From: Clostridia bacterium
GTDB taxonomy: Bacteria > Bacillota > Clostridia > Christensenellales > Christensenellaceae
Direction of reading: 5' to 3'
Assembly: GCA_017531505.1 (NCBI GenBank)
Contig: JAFXKX010000007.1
Coordinates: forward strand, 45,419-109,418
DNA length: 64,000 bases
A program made the position numbers and the translations under genes. The notes under the pieces were generated by a model, which saw nothing but the letters and a program-made list of their open reading frames with translations, was not told the origin of the DNA and ran no database searches. Shown here in pieces: positions 34,386 to 43,464 of the stretch (positions are counted from its first letter, which is position 1; each line of letters starts with the position of its first letter).

Positions 34386-34439
34386 TAGGATTAGGAATAT
34401 ATGCGTGTGAGAAACCGTTCTCACAGCGAAAGGATAACT

Positions 34440-35336
34440 ATGGACGCACAGATTCTTTCTCTTCTCGATCAGAATCATATTCAATATACCGTACAGGCAC
34501 CTATGAGCAGTTATACCACTTTCCGCACCGGCGGCCCTGCCGATATCATGCTGTTCCCTGTCGATGAAGCACAGATAGCATTTTGTATCGGCTTGTTTGC
34601 CGATCAATATGTGATCCTGGGAAATTGCTCCAATATGTTGATCAGCGATCACGGGGTTGAAGGTGCTGTCATTCTTTTAGGCAAAAATTTTTCCGATATT
34701 ACCGTAGACGGAAATTTTGTCACCGCACAGGCCGGTGCTAAACTTTCGGCATTGTGCAATACTGCACTGGATGCCGGGCTTGTCGGTCTGGAATTTGCCG
34801 CAGGTATTCCGGGTTCTGTCGGCGGCGGCATCTATATGAATGCCGGTGCTTACGGCGGTGAACTCTCTCAGTATCTGCACAGTGTCCGCGTTATGGACAG
34901 TACAGGAAATGTATCCGAACTTTCTGCCGACCAATTGCAGCTCGGCTATCGTAAAAGTATTTTCATGGAACAGGACCTGATCATATTGTCCGGCACCTTT
35001 ATGCTGGAGCACGGCGATGTAGATGCCGCCCGGCAGAAAGTGCGCGAACTCAATGCCGCCCGTCGCCAAAAGCAGCCGCTGGAATATCCCAGCGCCGGCA
35101 GCACATTCAAACGCCCTGTGGGTTATTATGCAGGTGCGCTCATCGAACAATCCAACTTAAAAGGCGTTACTATCGGCGGTGCACAAGTATCCGAAAAACA
35201 CGCCGGTTTTATCATCAATATCGGCGGGGCCACTACACATGATATTTTGGCGCTGATTTCTCATGTACAAGCTGTCGTCAAACAAAACTTTGGTGTGGAT
35301 ATGGAGCCGGAAGTCCGCTTCCTCGGCCGTGCCTGA
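34440..35336 (+). CDS. murB: UDP-N-acetylenolpyruvoylglucosamine reductase
   Basis: MurB makes UDP-MurNAc for peptidoglycan. The 298-residue flavoprotein has YTTFRTGGPAD, LGNCSNMLISDHGVEG (FAD site), GLEFAAGIPGSVGGGIYMNAGAYGGE, SYRKS-like GYRKSIF, and the catalytic serine region PSAGSTFKRP, typical of the shorter type II MurB. The ATG at 34440 follows AAAGGA; the earlier ATG at 34401 lies in the hairpin leader. Confidence 0.95.
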   Translation: MDAQILSLLDQNHIQYTVQAPMSSYTTFRTGGPADIMLFPVDEAQIAFCIGLFADQYVILGNCSNMLISDHGVEGAVILLGKNFSDITVDGNFVTAQAGAKLSALCNTALDAGLVGLEFAAGIPGSVGGGIYMNAGAYGGELSQYLHSVRVMDSTGNVSELSADQLQLGYRKSIFMEQDLIILSGTFMLEHGDVDAARQKVRELNAARRQKQPLEYPSAGSTFKRPVGYYAGALIEQSNLKGVTIGGAQVSEKHAGFIINIGGATTHDILALISHVQAVVKQNFGVDMEPEVRFLGRA

Positions 35337-35352
35337 TACAGGAGATCATTCT

Positions 35353-36078
35353 ATGTACAAACTCTTTGCAGATTATCATACACATACCGTTTGGAGCCAC
35401 GGTAAGGGTTCCGTGCAGGATAATGTCAATGCCGCTATGGCCGCAGGTCTGGAGACACTTGGCATCAGCGATCATGCGCCCGGTCATCTGTTCTATGGTG
35501 TCCGGGATATGCAAGGATATATGGATGCGATCCATACCCAACAGCAGATATGTGCCGGAAAACTCCGTTTGCTGGCAGGGATCGAGCTGAATCTGACCGG
35601 TATGCATGGACAATACGACCTGCCCGCTCAATACCGCGATCAGTTTGATTTTGTCATCATGGGATTCCACAAAGGCGCCCGTCCTGCAGACTTTACCTCC
35701 TTTTTCGAGTATTATATTGCCCGCAGTATTTCCGGCAGCAGCAAACGGCTCAAAGTCAAAGCAACCGATGCTTATATCGCTGCGCTGATGAAAAAAGAGA
35801 TTACCATTCTTTCCCACCCCGGTTATGCGATCAATATCGATAAAGTAGAAGTAGCCAAAGCTTGCCTTGAGGCCGGCACCTTGTTTGAGATCAATACCTC
35901 TCACACCGGATTGGAAGCGGCGGAGATCGTAGATATCGCCAAAACCGGAGTAAAATTTCTGGTATCCAGCGATGCCCATGTGCCGGATCGTATTGCACAG
36001 GTAGACGTCGCATTGCAAAAAGCCATTGCCGCAGGCCTTAGTGAAAAAGAGATCATCAACATCCGCAGAAAGGATTAA
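35353..36078 (+). CDS. PHP-domain phosphoesterase
   Basis: The 241-residue protein has the PHP metal motifs DYHTHTVWSHGKGSV, ISDHAPGH, GIELNLTG, MGFHKG, ILSHPGYAI and SSDAHVPDRI, in the order of YcdX-type phosphatases. Likely a trinuclear metal phosphatase; substrate unknown. It sits between murB and rapZ, with 16 and 5 bases spacing, so it is in one operon. The start follows GGAGA; a longer frame overlapping murB is rejected. Confidence 0.9.
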   Translation: MYKLFADYHTHTVWSHGKGSVQDNVNAAMAAGLETLGISDHAPGHLFYGVRDMQGYMDAIHTQQQICAGKLRLLAGIELNLTGMHGQYDLPAQYRDQFDFVIMGFHKGARPADFTSFFEYYIARSISGSSKRLKVKATDAYIAALMKKEITILSHPGYAINIDKVEVAKACLEAGTLFEINTSHTGLEAAEIVDIAKTGVKFLVSSDAHVPDRIAQVDVALQKAIAAGLSEKEIINIRRKD

Positions 36079-36083
36079 GTTTT

Positions 36084-36989
36084 ATGAAAGTTACACTGCT
36101 TACCGGTATTTCCGGCGCCGGAAAATCTTCTGCGTTAAAAATACTGGAGGACATGGGATTTCTGTGTGCAGATAACATTCCGCCATCTCTGATCCCGCAA
36201 TTTGTGCAGGTATGCGGCACGCTGCCCAACCCGCCGCAAAACATCGCACTCGCTACCGATATGCGAATGGGCACTATGTTCGATGCCATTTACGATACGA
36301 TCGACGAGCTGAAACAAATGCAGGTCGAGCTGGATATCGTCTTTTTAGATGCGTCTGACAATGTATTGATCAGCCGTTTCACGCAGACTCGCCGCAAGCA
36401 TCCCCTCTCGGGCAGCGGCAATATTCTCACCGGTATCTTTACCGAGCGGAACCGCCTGCAGCGCATCAAAGATATGGCTTCTTTGGTGTTGGATACCAGC
36501 ACCTATACCGTTCGTCAGCTGACCGCAGCCCTCAGCCGCCGGTATCAGGAAGAGACCGATCAGCGGTTACTGATCTCCGTCACTTCCTTTGGCTATAAGC
36601 GCGGTATTCCTATCGATGCCGATCTGGTTTTCGATATGCGCTTTCTGCCCAATCCTTTTTATATCGAGAATTTCCGGACAAGCACCGGGCTGGATCAAGG
36701 GGTCAGCGACTATGTATTGGGTTTCCCCGAGGCAAAGTTCTTTTTGGAAAAAGTCTGCGAGATCGTCACGACACTGGCACCCCACTATTTGCAGCAGGAT
36801 AAAAAGCAGATCACCGTTGCCATCGGATGCACAGGCGGTATGCACCGCAGTGTAGCCATGAGTGAAGCATTGTGCAAGCGTCTTACCGAACAGGGATGTC
36901 GTGTCACGATAGAACATCGCGACATCAACCTAGAGCAAGCCTCTGTACGGAACCGTTTCCCAAAAAAGACTGACAATCAAGGAGACTGA
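36084..36989 (+). CDS. rapZ: RNase adapter/nucleotide-binding protein RapZ (YvcJ)
   Basis: The 301-residue protein has a Walker A motif GISGAGKSSAL, LEDMGFLCADNIPPSLI, DARTR-like ATDMRMG, FTQTRRKHPLSG and a C-terminal AIGCTGGMHRSVAMSEAL motif, diagnostic of RapZ/YvcJ. In Gram-positives YvcJ hydrolyses GTP and affects competence. The genes for yvcJ, yvcK and whiA normally lie together; here yvcK is absent and whiA starts one base downstream. Confidence 0.95.
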   Translation: MKVTLLTGISGAGKSSALKILEDMGFLCADNIPPSLIPQFVQVCGTLPNPPQNIALATDMRMGTMFDAIYDTIDELKQMQVELDIVFLDASDNVLISRFTQTRRKHPLSGSGNILTGIFTERNRLQRIKDMASLVLDTSTYTVRQLTAALSRRYQEETDQRLLISVTSFGYKRGIPIDADLVFDMRFLPNPFYIENFRTSTGLDQGVSDYVLGFPEAKFFLEKVCEIVTTLAPHYLQQDKKQITVAIGCTGGMHRSVAMSEALCKRLTEQGCRVTIEHRDINLEQASVRNRFPKKTDNQGD

Positions 36990-36990
36990 T

Positions 36991-37941
36991 ATGCAGCAAT
37001 CTTTTTCCGTCAAGGTCAAAGAAGATTTATGCCAGAACAGTATTAAAAATACCCATTGTGCGACCGCTGAGTTGGCGGGTATCATTCATGCCTGCGGCAC
37101 CTTCTCTTTGGGGGCGGGCGGTATGAGCATCAAGGTATCCACCGAAAACAAAAACGTGGTAAACCGGGTTTTTTCCTTGGTAAAAAAACTGTATTCCATG
37201 GACTGTCAGCTGACGCAGAGCAGCAGTCAATTACAAAAAGAGATTTATCAGGTGCGTATTCAACCGCCGGAGTTTTCTGCATTTCTTGCAGATATGGCCA
37301 TTCCTTTCGGTTTTCGCTTCACGGTAGATCATCAGGGAGAGTTGTTCTCAACCCTCATTGACCGTGATTGCTGCCAGTGTGCATATCTGCGCGGAGCCAT
37401 TCTTGGCGGCGGCATCATTTCGGATCCGGAAAAGAACTATCATATGGAATTTGTATCCGGCACACAAGCGACCGCCTTTGCCGTCATCCACGTATTGTCT
37501 TTATCCGGCATTTCCGCCAAATGTCTGGAGCGCAAAAACGGATTTTCCGCCTATCTGAAGGATGCCCAAAGCATCAGCGAGACTTTGACGCTGGCAGGAG
37601 CCCACAGTTGTGTATTGGCCCTTGAAAATGCCCGTATGATCAAGGATATCCGTAACAATGTGAATCGACAGGTCAATTTTGAAAACGCCAATATTGACAA
37701 AGTCGTCAATGCGGGGATGTCTCAGACCGAAAATATCCAGTTGATCGAAGATCATTTGGGATTAGAGAATCTCTCCCCCTCTTTACGCGAAGCCGCGGAG
37801 CTTCGTCTGCAAAATCCGGAAGCATCTTTAAGCGATCTTGCGGCCCTTAGCGGCATCAGCAAATCCGGTATCAATAACCGACTCAGAAAACTTGCGGAGA
37901 TTGCCGATTCCTATCGGACTCGATTCCCCGAAGAACCATAA
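36991..37941 (+). CDS. whiA: Sporulation/cell-division regulator WhiA
   Basis: The 316-residue DNA-binding protein has an N-terminal LAGLIDADG-like region (SFSVKVKEDLC, AELAGIIHACGTF, YLRGAILGGGIISDPEKNYHMEF) and a C-terminal helix-turn-helix segment (SLSDLAALSGISKSGINNRLRKL). WhiA controls division or sporulation genes in several Gram-positives. It follows rapZ with no gap and precedes the Crh-like gene, as in Bacillus. Confidence 0.95.
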   Translation: MQQSFSVKVKEDLCQNSIKNTHCATAELAGIIHACGTFSLGAGGMSIKVSTENKNVVNRVFSLVKKLYSMDCQLTQSSSQLQKEIYQVRIQPPEFSAFLADMAIPFGFRFTVDHQGELFSTLIDRDCCQCAYLRGAILGGGIISDPEKNYHMEFVSGTQATAFAVIHVLSLSGISAKCLERKNGFSAYLKDAQSISETLTLAGAHSCVLALENARMIKDIRNNVNRQVNFENANIDKVVNAGMSQTENIQLIEDHLGLENLSPSLREAAELRLQNPEASLSDLAALSGISKSGINNRLRKLAEIADSYRTRFPEEP

Positions 37942-37961
37942 ACATTCTCTTGGAGGCGCAT

Positions 37962-38237
37962 ATGTTGTATAAAGAACTTACGATCCAGATCCCGTTTGGA
38001 CTGAATTCTAAAGGTGCTGCTATGTTCACACATGTGGCAAATCGTTTTGAATCTCAGATCCTGCTTGAATGCGAGAACAAAAAGATCAATGCAAAAAGTA
38101 TTATGGGCGTGCTCGCTTTGCGCATCCCCGAAGGCGGCAGCATCACAGTGATCGCCAACGGCAAGGATGAACAGGAAGCTGTTGCTGCATTGGAACAGTT
38201 GGCTTCCACCGGAAAACTGACCCCCGAAATGCTCTGA
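37962..38237 (+). CDS. Crh-like HPr homologue lacking the PTS histidine
   Basis: The 91-residue protein has the HPr fold order, but position 15, normally the phosphorylated histidine in GLHARPA, is asparagine (FGLNSKGAAMF), and Arg17-Pro18 are Lys-Gly. Ser46 is kept in NAKSIMGVLALRIPEGG. That is the pattern of B. subtilis Crh (Gln15, Ser46), and the gene also sits directly after whiA as crh does. It probably serves only as an HprK substrate and CcpA cofactor, not in sugar phosphotransfer. The ATG follows GGAGG; four upstream codons are unlikely. Confidence 0.9.
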   Translation: MLYKELTIQIPFGLNSKGAAMFTHVANRFESQILLECENKKINAKSIMGVLALRIPEGGSITVIANGKDEQEAVAALEQLASTGKLTPEML

Positions 38238-38255
38238 TACAATTTTTCTGTATAT

Positions 38256-38289
38256 AAAAAGCACTGTATCTGCCGATACAGTGCTTTTT
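38256..38289. terminator. Bidirectional terminator between the Crh-like gene and aroQ
   Basis: A perfect 15-bp stem (38256-38270 with 38275-38289, core GCACTGTATC) with a four-base loop and A/T flanks. Confidence 0.9.
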
Positions 38290-38298
38290 GTGTAATTT

Positions 38299-38736
38299 TT
38301 ATTTTTCCAGCAATTCCTTGAGGAACAAGATCGCCTCCCGATATCCTGCAAAGCCTTTTCCGTAAATAGATTTTTTGCAGATCAAAGACGGGTACGAAAC
38401 ATGCCGGAACGCTTCTCTCTCATAAATATCAGACAGATGCACTTCCACAGCAGGGATCTGCACCGCTTTTAACGCGTCCAGGATCGCTACGCTGGTATGC
38501 GTATAGGCCGCCGGATTGATCACAATACCGTCTACTTTATCCAGATAGGCCTGCTGTATCGCATCTACAATAACACCTTCGTGATTGGACTGCATACACT
38601 GCACTTGAATATCCAATTCCCTGCAGGCTGCCTCCACATATTCAATCAGCTGCGCATACGTCTGCGCTCCATAAATATCCGGTTCGCGGATCCCCAAAAA
38701 ATTCAGATTCGGTCCATTGATCACCAATAGTTTCAT
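38299..38736 (-). CDS. aroQ: Type II 3-dehydroquinate dehydratase
   Basis: AroQ converts 3-dehydroquinate to 3-dehydroshikimate. The 145-residue protein begins MKLLVINGPNLNFLGIREP and has the catalytic tyrosine in DIYGAQTY, QSNHEGVIVDAI, INPAAYTHTSVAI and VEVHLSDIYEREAFRHVS, all standard. Its ATG overlaps the aroE-aroK stop as ATGA with a GGAGCTGGG site; the longer upstream frame is ignored. It is the last gene of the aromatic operon. Confidence 0.95.
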   Translation of the reverse strand: MKLLVINGPNLNFLGIREPDIYGAQTYAQLIEYVEAACRELDIQVQCMQSNHEGVIVDAIQQAYLDKVDGIVINPAAYTHTSVAILDALKAVQIPAVEVHLSDIYEREAFRHVSYPSLICKKSIYGKGFAGYREAILFLKELLEK

Positions 38737-39959
38737 AATCCCAGCTCCTCTTTGATTGTACGTGCAGTTTCCTCGATCCCTCTGTTGTCTACACAGAAAC
38801 TGCTCCAAGCCCGATACAATGGCATACGCTCTTTTGCCAGCACTTCCACGCTCTTACTCTGCGAAACCGGTCTGCCTGCAACAGGCAAATCTTCCATCGG
38901 TCTGTCTATCATCACGATCACGCCGTTTTGCCGCAGTATATCCCGGTTGCGCGGCATGGTTACAACACCGCCCCCGGTAGAGATCACCACACCGCTTTGC
39001 TTGCACAACTCTGCCAGCACCTGTGTTTCCACTTCCCGGAATGCCGCTTCTCCCTGTTCCCGGAAAAATGTCGGAATATCGCAGCCGATCTTTTCCTGAA
39101 TATACAGATCCACATCCATTGCCTTACGGCCGGTCAATGCTGCCAACGCCTGCCCTACCGAGGTTTTTCCGCAGCCCGGCATACCGATCAGTATGATGTT
39201 TTTCGTCTGTCGCTCGATCGCCTGCGTAATCGTATCAATACATTCGTCGGGCAATACCGTATCCGTAAAAATCTCACAGGCGCGTTTTGCCTGTGCAACC
39301 AACATAGGCAACCCATTGATACACGGGATTCCCAAAGCTTCGGCATCCAGCAATATTTGTGTTTTTGCCGGATTATACACAATATCCACTACCGCTTCAC
39401 ATTGTGTAAACGGCTTCAGATCCAATGGTGAAACTCCGTTATTGGGGTACATCCCGACAGGCGTAGTGTTGACGATCCATTTTGCATCAGTGCGTTCATA
39501 CACATTTTGATAATTGACAGGACCGCTGCGCGATACCACGATCACCTCTGCCGCACCCTGTTCTCTCAGCACGGTTTGTGCCGTCAAGGATCCGCCGCCG
39601 CTGCCCAGCACCAGTGCCTTTTTCCCGGCAAGCGACCCGCCCAATTTTTTTATCAGATGCAAAAATCCATCATAGTCTGTATTATCCCCATACAAACTGC
39701 CGTCCGCCAGTTTTTTTACGGTGTTTACACAGCCGATCGCTTTTGCTTTATCTGAAATCTGTGCCAGATAAGGCATCACCGTCTTTTTATAGGGGATCGT
39801 TACATTCAATCCGTCAAACGTTCGCTCCGTCAGAAAATCATTCAATTCCTCCGGTTTCTTTTCATAGATGCCGTACACATACGCTGCCAGCATCCCATGA
39901 ATCATCGGCGAAAATGTATGTCCCAGTTTTTCGCCCAAAAGTCCATAGATGCCCGCCAT
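38733..39959 (-). CDS. Shikimate dehydrogenase-shikimate kinase fusion (AroE-AroK)
   Basis: The 408-residue protein joins two consecutive pathway steps. Residues 1-~240 are shikimate dehydrogenase: GEKLGHTFSPMIHGM, the catalytic NVTIPYKK, GCVNTV, LVLGSGGGSL for NADP and DIVYNP. Residues ~252-408 are shikimate kinase: Walker A GMPGCGKTSVG, the DVDLYI and FREQGEAAFREVE shikimate-binding motifs, STGGG and RPVSQS lid region. AroD is not needed because AroQ is encoded next. Fusion of these two enzymes occurs in some Clostridia; it may channel shikimate. Confidence 0.93.
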   Translation of the reverse strand: MAGIYGLLGEKLGHTFSPMIHGMLAAYVYGIYEKKPEELNDFLTERTFDGLNVTIPYKKTVMPYLAQISDKAKAIGCVNTVKKLADGSLYGDNTDYDGFLHLIKKLGGSLAGKKALVLGSGGGSLTAQTVLREQGAAEVIVVSRSGPVNYQNVYERTDAKWIVNTTPVGMYPNNGVSPLDLKPFTQCEAVVDIVYNPAKTQILLDAEALGIPCINGLPMLVAQAKRACEIFTDTVLPDECIDTITQAIERQTKNIILIGMPGCGKTSVGQALAALTGRKAMDVDLYIQEKIGCDIPTFFREQGEAAFREVETQVLAELCKQSGVVISTGGGVVTMPRNRDILRQNGVIVMIDRPMEDLPVAGRPVSQSKSVEVLAKERMPLYRAWSSFCVDNRGIEETARTIKEELGL

Positions 39960-41089
39960 CAGATGACCTCCGAATAACTGCCTAAATACTTGAAAGATTC
40001 ACACAAGCCTTCCAGCGACCCCATAAACTCTGCAAATCTGGGAGAATATACCGATGCCTCCAGATCAAAGTAGAACATGAACTCAAAATCCCGATCCGGC
40101 ATCGGACGGCTTTCCAGCTTTGTCAGGTTGATATTCAGGGAGTACAGCCGCGCCAATACTTTGTATAACGAACCCGGCTTATGCGGGAGCGTCATCATTA
40201 CGCTGGTCTTGTCTGCCCCGGGATAGATCTCAGGCGTTTTGGAGATACAGATAAAGCGGGTATAGTTATTGCCTCTATCCTGCACAGAGGAGACCAGGCA
40301 CTCCAATCCGTACAGATCCGCACAGTATCTGGAAGACAGTGCTGCCACATCTGTTCTCTCCGACTGCGCTGTCATCTGGGCGGCCATAGCCGTGTTGGCA
40401 TATGCCGTTGCTTTCACATTTTCCAATTTTTTAAGAAAATCTCCGCATTGGTTGATTGCTTGTTCATGGGAAAAAATCTCACGGACATCTTCCAGTTTTG
40501 TCCCTTTCTTCGCCAACAAATTATGATCCACCTTCAGACGCATACTGCGCACGATACTGAAATTATACTTCATCATCAGGTCATATATTTTGCTGACGGA
40601 GCCGGCTGTACTGTTTTCCAGCGGCAGTACGCCATATCGGCACAACCCTGCATCTACTGCGGAAAATACCGATTCAAAATCGGTGAAATACATGATTTGC
40701 GGATGAGCAAACAGTTTGTCACAGGCCTGCTGGGAATAAGCGCCTTCCACGCCCTGACAAGCCACGATTGCCTCTTCCGGGAACAACTGCGGTGTTTTGG
40801 CGATCGCCTGCGCTATGTTTTTGTACAGTTCCGTATTGACAGCAGCTGTCTTTTCTCCATAAGCACGGCTCATATCAAAAATGTCCGAATACAATGCAAA
40901 TACATAATCCGCATAATCTGCTCCTGCCTGCTCTGACAGATTTGCCAGCGCATTTCGCTCATTCATACGGTTCATGACAGGAAGCTGATTTGCCAGCTCC
41001 TTGGCAGTATCCAGTCTCTGCTTGAATAACTGCAGTAATTGCGTATCTATTTCATTTAACTGTGCATACAGATTTTCAGAATTCATCAT
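39959..41089 (-). CDS. pheA: Chorismate mutase/prephenate dehydratase (P-protein)
   Basis: The 376-residue protein has an N-terminal AroQ-class chorismate mutase helix bundle (LNEIDTQLLQLFKQRLD), a prephenate dehydratase domain (VEGAYSQQAC, FESVFSAVDAGLCRYGVLPLENS in pieces, STAGSVSKIYDLM) and a C-terminal ACT domain (HKPGSLYKVLARLYSLNINL with ESRP) for phenylalanine feedback. Overlaps aroC by ATGA. It makes phenylpyruvate, complementing tyrA in the same operon. Confidence 0.95.
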   Translation of the reverse strand: MMNSENLYAQLNEIDTQLLQLFKQRLDTAKELANQLPVMNRMNERNALANLSEQAGADYADYVFALYSDIFDMSRAYGEKTAAVNTELYKNIAQAIAKTPQLFPEEAIVACQGVEGAYSQQACDKLFAHPQIMYFTDFESVFSAVDAGLCRYGVLPLENSTAGSVSKIYDLMMKYNFSIVRSMRLKVDHNLLAKKGTKLEDVREIFSHEQAINQCGDFLKKLENVKATAYANTAMAAQMTAQSERTDVAALSSRYCADLYGLECLVSSVQDRGNNYTRFICISKTPEIYPGADKTSVMMTLPHKPGSLYKVLARLYSLNINLTKLESRPMPDRDFEFMFYFDLEASVYSPRFAEFMGSLEGLCESFKYLGSYSEVI

Positions 41090-42180
41090 AGTACCCCCTT
41101 CTTGTAGCTAAGATATGCATCGTATACTGCGATCGCAGCAGCCGCCTCCACACAAGGAACTGCACGGGATACAATACACGGGTCATGTCTGCCCTGAATC
41201 ACCAGTTCCGTATCTGCGCCTGCGCTCAGACTCACACTTTGCTGAGGCTGTCCGATAGACGGAGTCGGTTTAAAAGCCGCTCTGAATATCACCGGCATAC
41301 CGGATGTGATGCCGCCGAGTATACCGCCATGATTGTTGGTACGGGTCTTCACCTGTCCGTCATCCATATAGAACGGGTCATTATTCTCAGAGCCTTTCAG
41401 TTTCGCACACGCAAATCCGTTGCCAAATTCCAGCCCCTTGACCGCCGGTATACCGAATACGATTGCGGCAATGCGATTCTCCATCCCCAAAAACATAGGA
41501 TCGCCCAGTCCTACCGGGGCACCTGCAACAGCACATTCCACAACGCCTCCAACCGAATCTGCCGCCATACGTGCCTGCTCAATCTCGGCACGCATCTGCT
41601 CCCCGGCTGCATCATTGTTCACCGGAAACTCCTTCTTTCCCGGGGCCAGTACCTGCTGTACGGTCAAAGACACTCTGTCAAAGCCATCATCCTGCACAGA
41701 GCCTATAGAGGCAATATGTGCGCCGATATAGATGCCTTCCTGCTCCAGCAACTGCTTGCAAATACCGCCGGCAATGCACAACGGTGCCGTCAATCGGCCG
41801 GAAAAATGCCCGCCGCCTGCCACATCCTGCGCACCATGGTATTTGATCTGTGCGGTATAATCCGCATGGGCAGGGCGTGGAATATCCTTCAGATTGCTAT
41901 AATCTTTCGAACGGGTATCTGTATTGCGGATAACTGCCGCAAAGGGTGCCCCACAGGTTTTTCCGCCTATGATCCCGCCCAGAATCTCGGGACTATCTGC
42001 CTCTTTTCTTTGGGTTGTATATTTATTTTTGCCGGGTGCACGGCGGGAAAGAAACTCTCCCAGCTGCTGCATATCTATGGTTTTCCCTGCCGGCAAGCCA
42101 TCTATCGTGACACCGATCCCGCCCGAATGAGATTGCCCGAATATAGATACATGAATATTTTCACCGTAAATAGATCCCAT
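41086..42180 (-). CDS. aroC: Chorismate synthase
   Basis: The 364-residue protein has signatures GQSHSGGIGVTIDGLPAG (N-terminal), YTTQRKEADSPEILGG, RPAHADYTAQIKYHG, GGGHFSGRLTAPL and GGILGGITSGMPV with FKPTPSI, matching AroC. It uses reduced FMN to form chorismate. It directly abuts aroA. Confidence 0.96.
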   Translation of the reverse strand: MGSIYGENIHVSIFGQSHSGGIGVTIDGLPAGKTIDMQQLGEFLSRRAPGKNKYTTQRKEADSPEILGGIIGGKTCGAPFAAVIRNTDTRSKDYSNLKDIPRPAHADYTAQIKYHGAQDVAGGGHFSGRLTAPLCIAGGICKQLLEQEGIYIGAHIASIGSVQDDGFDRVSLTVQQVLAPGKKEFPVNNDAAGEQMRAEIEQARMAADSVGGVVECAVAGAPVGLGDPMFLGMENRIAAIVFGIPAVKGLEFGNGFACAKLKGSENNDPFYMDDGQVKTRTNNHGGILGGITSGMPVIFRAAFKPTPSIGQPQQSVSLSAGADTELVIQGRHDPCIVSRAVPCVEAAAAIAVYDAYLSYKKGVL

Positions 42181-43455
42181 TTATATTTCCTCCAACATTA
42201 TCTGTGCACCCAGGCTCTGCATATCCTCAAAAAATCCGGGGTAAGACTTCTGTACTGCCTGTGCTCCGCAAACTGTCACCGGCTGCTGGCAAATACACGC
42301 CGCCACTGCCGCCGCCATAGCGATACGGTGATCCCCATGAGCCTCCACAGTTCCGCCCTTCAGGCATCCTTTACCGACAATGCGGAATCCATCTTCATGC
42401 ATTGTGATATCTGCCCCCAATGCATACAGCATCTCGTATACTGTCTGTAACCGATCGCTTTCCTTCAGCCGCAGCCTTTGCGCATTGGTAATGACCGTCT
42501 CACCCTCTGCTCCGCAAGCCACCACTGCCAATACCGGTACCAGATCCGGAATATCCGCTGCATCGATCCTGATTCCCTGCAGCGGTGCTGTTTGTACACA
42601 ACACGCATCTCCCTGCCAATCTACCTTTGCGCCAAATACGCTCAACAGTTCTGCAACTGCTTTATCTCCCTGCAGAGAATGTTTATCTAAGTTTGTGCAG
42701 CAGACCGTCTGTTCACTCAACCCCCCGGCACAAAGCCAGAATGCAGCATTTGACCAATCCCCCTCGGCGCAGCACCGTTCCGGCGTCCTGTATGTTTGAC
42801 CACCCGGAATATAAAAACTTTGTGCCTCCTGCCGAATTTGGATACCTGCCTGTGCCAACGCCTGCAGCGTCATCCGGATATACGGCTGTGATTCCACTTT
42901 GCCATCCAGATGCAATTCACTGTCACCATCCAGCAAAGGAAGTGCAAACAACAAGCCGCTGACAAATTGCGAAGATACATTTCCCGGCATACGATATACA
43001 CCGCTTTGTAATTTGCCTTGCACCAACAGCGGATTGCTGCCTTGCGGGCTCAGAACACAGCCATGCTCTTCCAGCAGCTCATATAAGGGAGACAACGGCC
43101 GCTGCGGCAATCTGCCTTCTCCGTACAATGCAAATTCTCCGCCCAACGCACAAACCACCGGCAACATAAATCGCAGCGTAGAGCCGCTTTCCCCACAATG
43201 CAAAGCGCATTGCAGATCTGCGTTTTTCGCCGGTATCGGCTTCACGGCAAACCCTTCCCGGCCTCGCTGAATATCTGCGCCCAATGCCCGCAGGCAGGCA
43301 GCGGTCGCTTCCATATCTTTGGAAGTCTCACTGCATAATATTTGTGATGGCCGTTCAGACAATGCCGCACAGATGAGCAATCTATGTACATGGGATTTAG
43401 ATGCAATTGCTTTTACCGTACCCTGTAAATTTGTCTGTAAAATCGTTGCCTGCAT
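42181..43455 (-). CDS. aroA: 5-enolpyruvylshikimate-3-phosphate synthase
   Basis: The 424-residue EPSP synthase has ASKSHVHRLLICAAL (shikimate-3-phosphate site), HCGESGSTLRFMLPV in place of the usual GNAGTxxR loop, RPLSPLYELLEEHG, SSQFVSGLLFALPLL, and a C-terminal RLKESDRLQTV and EAHGDHRIAMA. The GESGSTLRF form marks the group of EPSP synthases in many Clostridia. It is followed directly by aroC. Confidence 0.95.
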   Translation of the reverse strand: MQATILQTNLQGTVKAIASKSHVHRLLICAALSERPSQILCSETSKDMEATAACLRALGADIQRGREGFAVKPIPAKNADLQCALHCGESGSTLRFMLPVVCALGGEFALYGEGRLPQRPLSPLYELLEEHGCVLSPQGSNPLLVQGKLQSGVYRMPGNVSSQFVSGLLFALPLLDGDSELHLDGKVESQPYIRMTLQALAQAGIQIRQEAQSFYIPGGQTYRTPERCCAEGDWSNAAFWLCAGGLSEQTVCCTNLDKHSLQGDKAVAELLSVFGAKVDWQGDACCVQTAPLQGIRIDAADIPDLVPVLAVVACGAEGETVITNAQRLRLKESDRLQTVYEMLYALGADITMHEDGFRIVGKGCLKGGTVEAHGDHRIAMAAAVAACICQQPVTVCGAQAVQKSYPGFFEDMQSLGAQIMLEEI

Positions 43456-43464
43456 ATTCGCTCC

